A stretch of 7,441 bases of DNA from Verrucomicrobiaceae bacterium. GTDB lineage: Bacteria; Verrucomicrobiota; Verrucomicrobiae; Verrucomicrobiales; Akkermansiaceae. Each line of letters begins with the position of its first letter. Position 1 is the first letter of the stretch. A model generated the notes under the pieces. That model was not told the origin of the DNA. It saw nothing but the letters and a program-made list of their open reading frames with translations, and searched no databases. Shown in pieces: positions 6,748 to 7,441 of the stretch. The stretch is taken from the NCBI GenBank assembly GCA_947372405.1, contig CANBTO010000241.1:1-7441 (forward strand). The letters run 5' to 3'. Position numbers and translations under genes: made by a program.

Positions 6748-7039
6748 GGAGTGATGATGACAAAATGCCTTTGTTAGCCAAGGCAGGAATCCTTGATTAA
6801 AGGAACCTGATTCCCCGGCTATTTCCGGGGTGACTTGCGGGGTGAAGTCTTCTTCCCAGATCTTGGCCCAATTTCGTGAGGCTACGAAAATGATAGTGGT
6901 GGTGATCGATGGCGTGCCGGTGGGATTCGAGAAAATGCTTTGTCAACGCGTCCCAGCGGGGTAGCTTGTGGGCGCAGTCCGGGAGCAACTCCTCTCTTCG
7001 CCTCAGGGTAAATGAAGAATTTCCGGTAGGTCTTTTTCC
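6748..7039. other. about 290 bases without a convincing gene
   Basis: No frame here gives a protein I can support. The minus strand has two overlapping open frames of 60-94 codons (to 7081), rich in His, Pro and Arg, which is typical of non-coding reading. The third minus frame is open from about 6940 into the 60-residue ORF but has no usual start codon. The plus strand frames are broken by stops. The stretch probably contains the promoter and leader of the minus-strand operon; I could not pick out convincing -35/-10 boxes. It may also be a decayed gene remnant. Confidence 0.5.
6813..6830. other. short perfect inverted repeat (CCCCGG / CCGGGG)
   Basis: A 6-base perfect stem, CCCCGG and CCGGGG, encloses a 6-base loop (CTATTT). 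It lies about 65 bases upstream of the 60-residue ORF on the minus strand, in the presumed leader of that operon. No T-run follows on either strand, so it is not a standard terminator. It might be an operator or an RNA hairpin; it might also be chance in GC-rich DNA. Confidence 0.3.
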
Positions 7040-7318
7040 ATGTGGACTCTGTGGGCTTGGCAAAGCGTCGGACCATTTCATCTCACGCCGCTGGCGACAA
7101 GTGTGCGGGCCGCAGCGGGTCGTGGCCTACCGGTTACCCTATACTGCGACGACGAAGCGAACGAGGCAATCCGTCTGAGTTGGTGCCATCTCACGCTGGA
7201 TGTGGATTGCCCTCCATTGGGCCAGCCGGGATGCGTCCTCCGGACCGTTTTCACCAAGGCGCAAATGCGACATCTGGATTGGGAGGCGGTGGCGGGGAGG
7301 ATTCTGAGTTTGAGGTGA
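7040..7318 (+). CDS. hypothetical protein, 92 residues
   Basis: The ORF begins at the first ATG after an in-frame TGA at 7013 and ends in TGA at 7316-7318. A weak purine-rich patch (GGTAGG) lies about nine bases before the start, the only Shine-Dalgarno-like signal in the window. The protein has a Trp-rich start (MWTLWAWQSVGPFHLTP), a central strand-like part ('LPVTLYCDDEANEAIRLSW', ~31-49), three scattered cysteines after it, and an ending 'LDWEAVAGRILSLR'. No transmembrane segment or known motif is seen, and I do not recognise the family. Amino-acid make-up and codon use look like a real protein. The opposing minus-strand frame over the same bases looks unconvincing. It stands alone, 94 bases before the next possible gene and divergent from the HNH operon. 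Confidence 0.45.
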   Translation: MWTLWAWQSVGPFHLTPLATSVRAAAGRGLPVTLYCDDEANEAIRLSWCHLTLDVDCPPLGQPGCVLRTVFTKAQMRHLDWEAVAGRILSLR

Positions 7319-7323
7319 AATCT

Positions 7324-7359
7324 TATTCGATTATTTCGGATATTGCGTATATTGCATTG
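7324..7359 (+). repeat. degenerate ~9-base tandem repeats in an AT-rich pocket
   Basis: Four near-repeats run head to tail: ATTCGATT (one base short), ATTTCGGAT, ATTGCGTAT, ATTGCATTG, roughly ATTKCGKAT. The pocket is sharply AT-rich in otherwise GC-rich DNA and lies 54-89 bases before the ATG at 7413. A TATATT at 7348-7353 could serve as a -10 box, without a good -35. The layout fits a promoter with tandem regulator sites or an iteron-like array; four short degenerate copies are weak evidence. Confidence 0.35.
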
Positions 7360-7412
7360 ACGGCGGGGAGGCAATTACCCTCTCATTCCGAGCGATCTGA
7401 AACACCATTCCT

Positions 7413-7441
7413 ATGAAACTCACCCAAAACCGACTCGATCC
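7413..7441 (+). CDS. possible start of next gene, cut by window end
   Basis: An ATG at 7413 opens a frame reading MKLTQNRLD to the window edge. It follows the AT-rich pocket, which would suit a promoter. Nine codons are too few to identify a family or to be sure it is coding. Confidence 0.35.

Noticed and set aside
5921..6754. 277-codon plus-strand ORF opposite the HNH gene
   Set aside because: Antisense shadow; the minus strand carries recognisable SBD-like and HNH motifs over the same bases.
6813..6830. Hairpin as a transcription terminator
   Set aside because: The 6-base stem is not followed by a T-run on either strand, so it is kept only as a weak inverted repeat.
1..7441. tRNA genes, CRISPR array, insertion sequence ends or att sites
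   Set aside because: No regularly spaced repeats, cloverleaf, transposase motif or long terminal inverted repeats were seen on either strand.

Overview
The window is a moderately GC-rich bacterial accessory region. It reads like a defence or mobile-element neighbourhood, with no housekeeping genes in view. Lineage cannot be fixed from sequence alone. The near-absence of Shine-Dalgarno sequences before apparent starts, the GC-rich codon use and the look of several small proteins made me think of Verrucomicrobiota. This is an impression with low confidence.

Left half, plus strand (1-4663): three genes in tandem with gaps of 41 and 23 bases, probably one transcript. They are the 3' end of a DUF932-like (phage/plasmid-like) gene, a small protein with a basic tail that I place only loosely, and a 1237-residue multidomain protein. 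The large protein contains, in order, a HIT nucleotide hydrolase/transferase domain, a single-motif PLD nuclease domain, a complete SF2 DEVH helicase, a family-specific helical region, and a LexA/UmuD-like S24 domain. The S24 domain has an intact Ser-Lys dyad. An Ala-Gly pair lies before the catalytic serine at the same distance as the LexA self-cleavage site. This is the most interesting object in the window: a candidate nuclease-helicase defence enzyme that may be switched by self-cleavage.

Right half, minus strand (6747-4744): a second probable operon converging on the first. It holds a 60-residue ORF whose stop overlaps the next start (ATGA), an HNH endonuclease whose N-terminus resembles the ScoMcrA-type sulfur-binding domain (candidate phosphorothioate-dependent type IV restriction), and an AT-richer gene for an exported SNase-type nuclease with a C-terminal helix-hairpin-helix domain.

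Right edge (6748-7441): a stretch of about 290 bases without a convincing gene, then a 92-residue hypothetical ORF on the plus strand, an AT-rich pocket with degenerate 9-base repeats, and the first codons of a possible next gene.

Taken together, two convergent DNA-processing modules sit side by side: a helicase-nuclease with signalling-type domains, and a modification-dependent restriction enzyme with a secreted nuclease. No tRNA, rRNA, CRISPR array or intact insertion sequence was seen.
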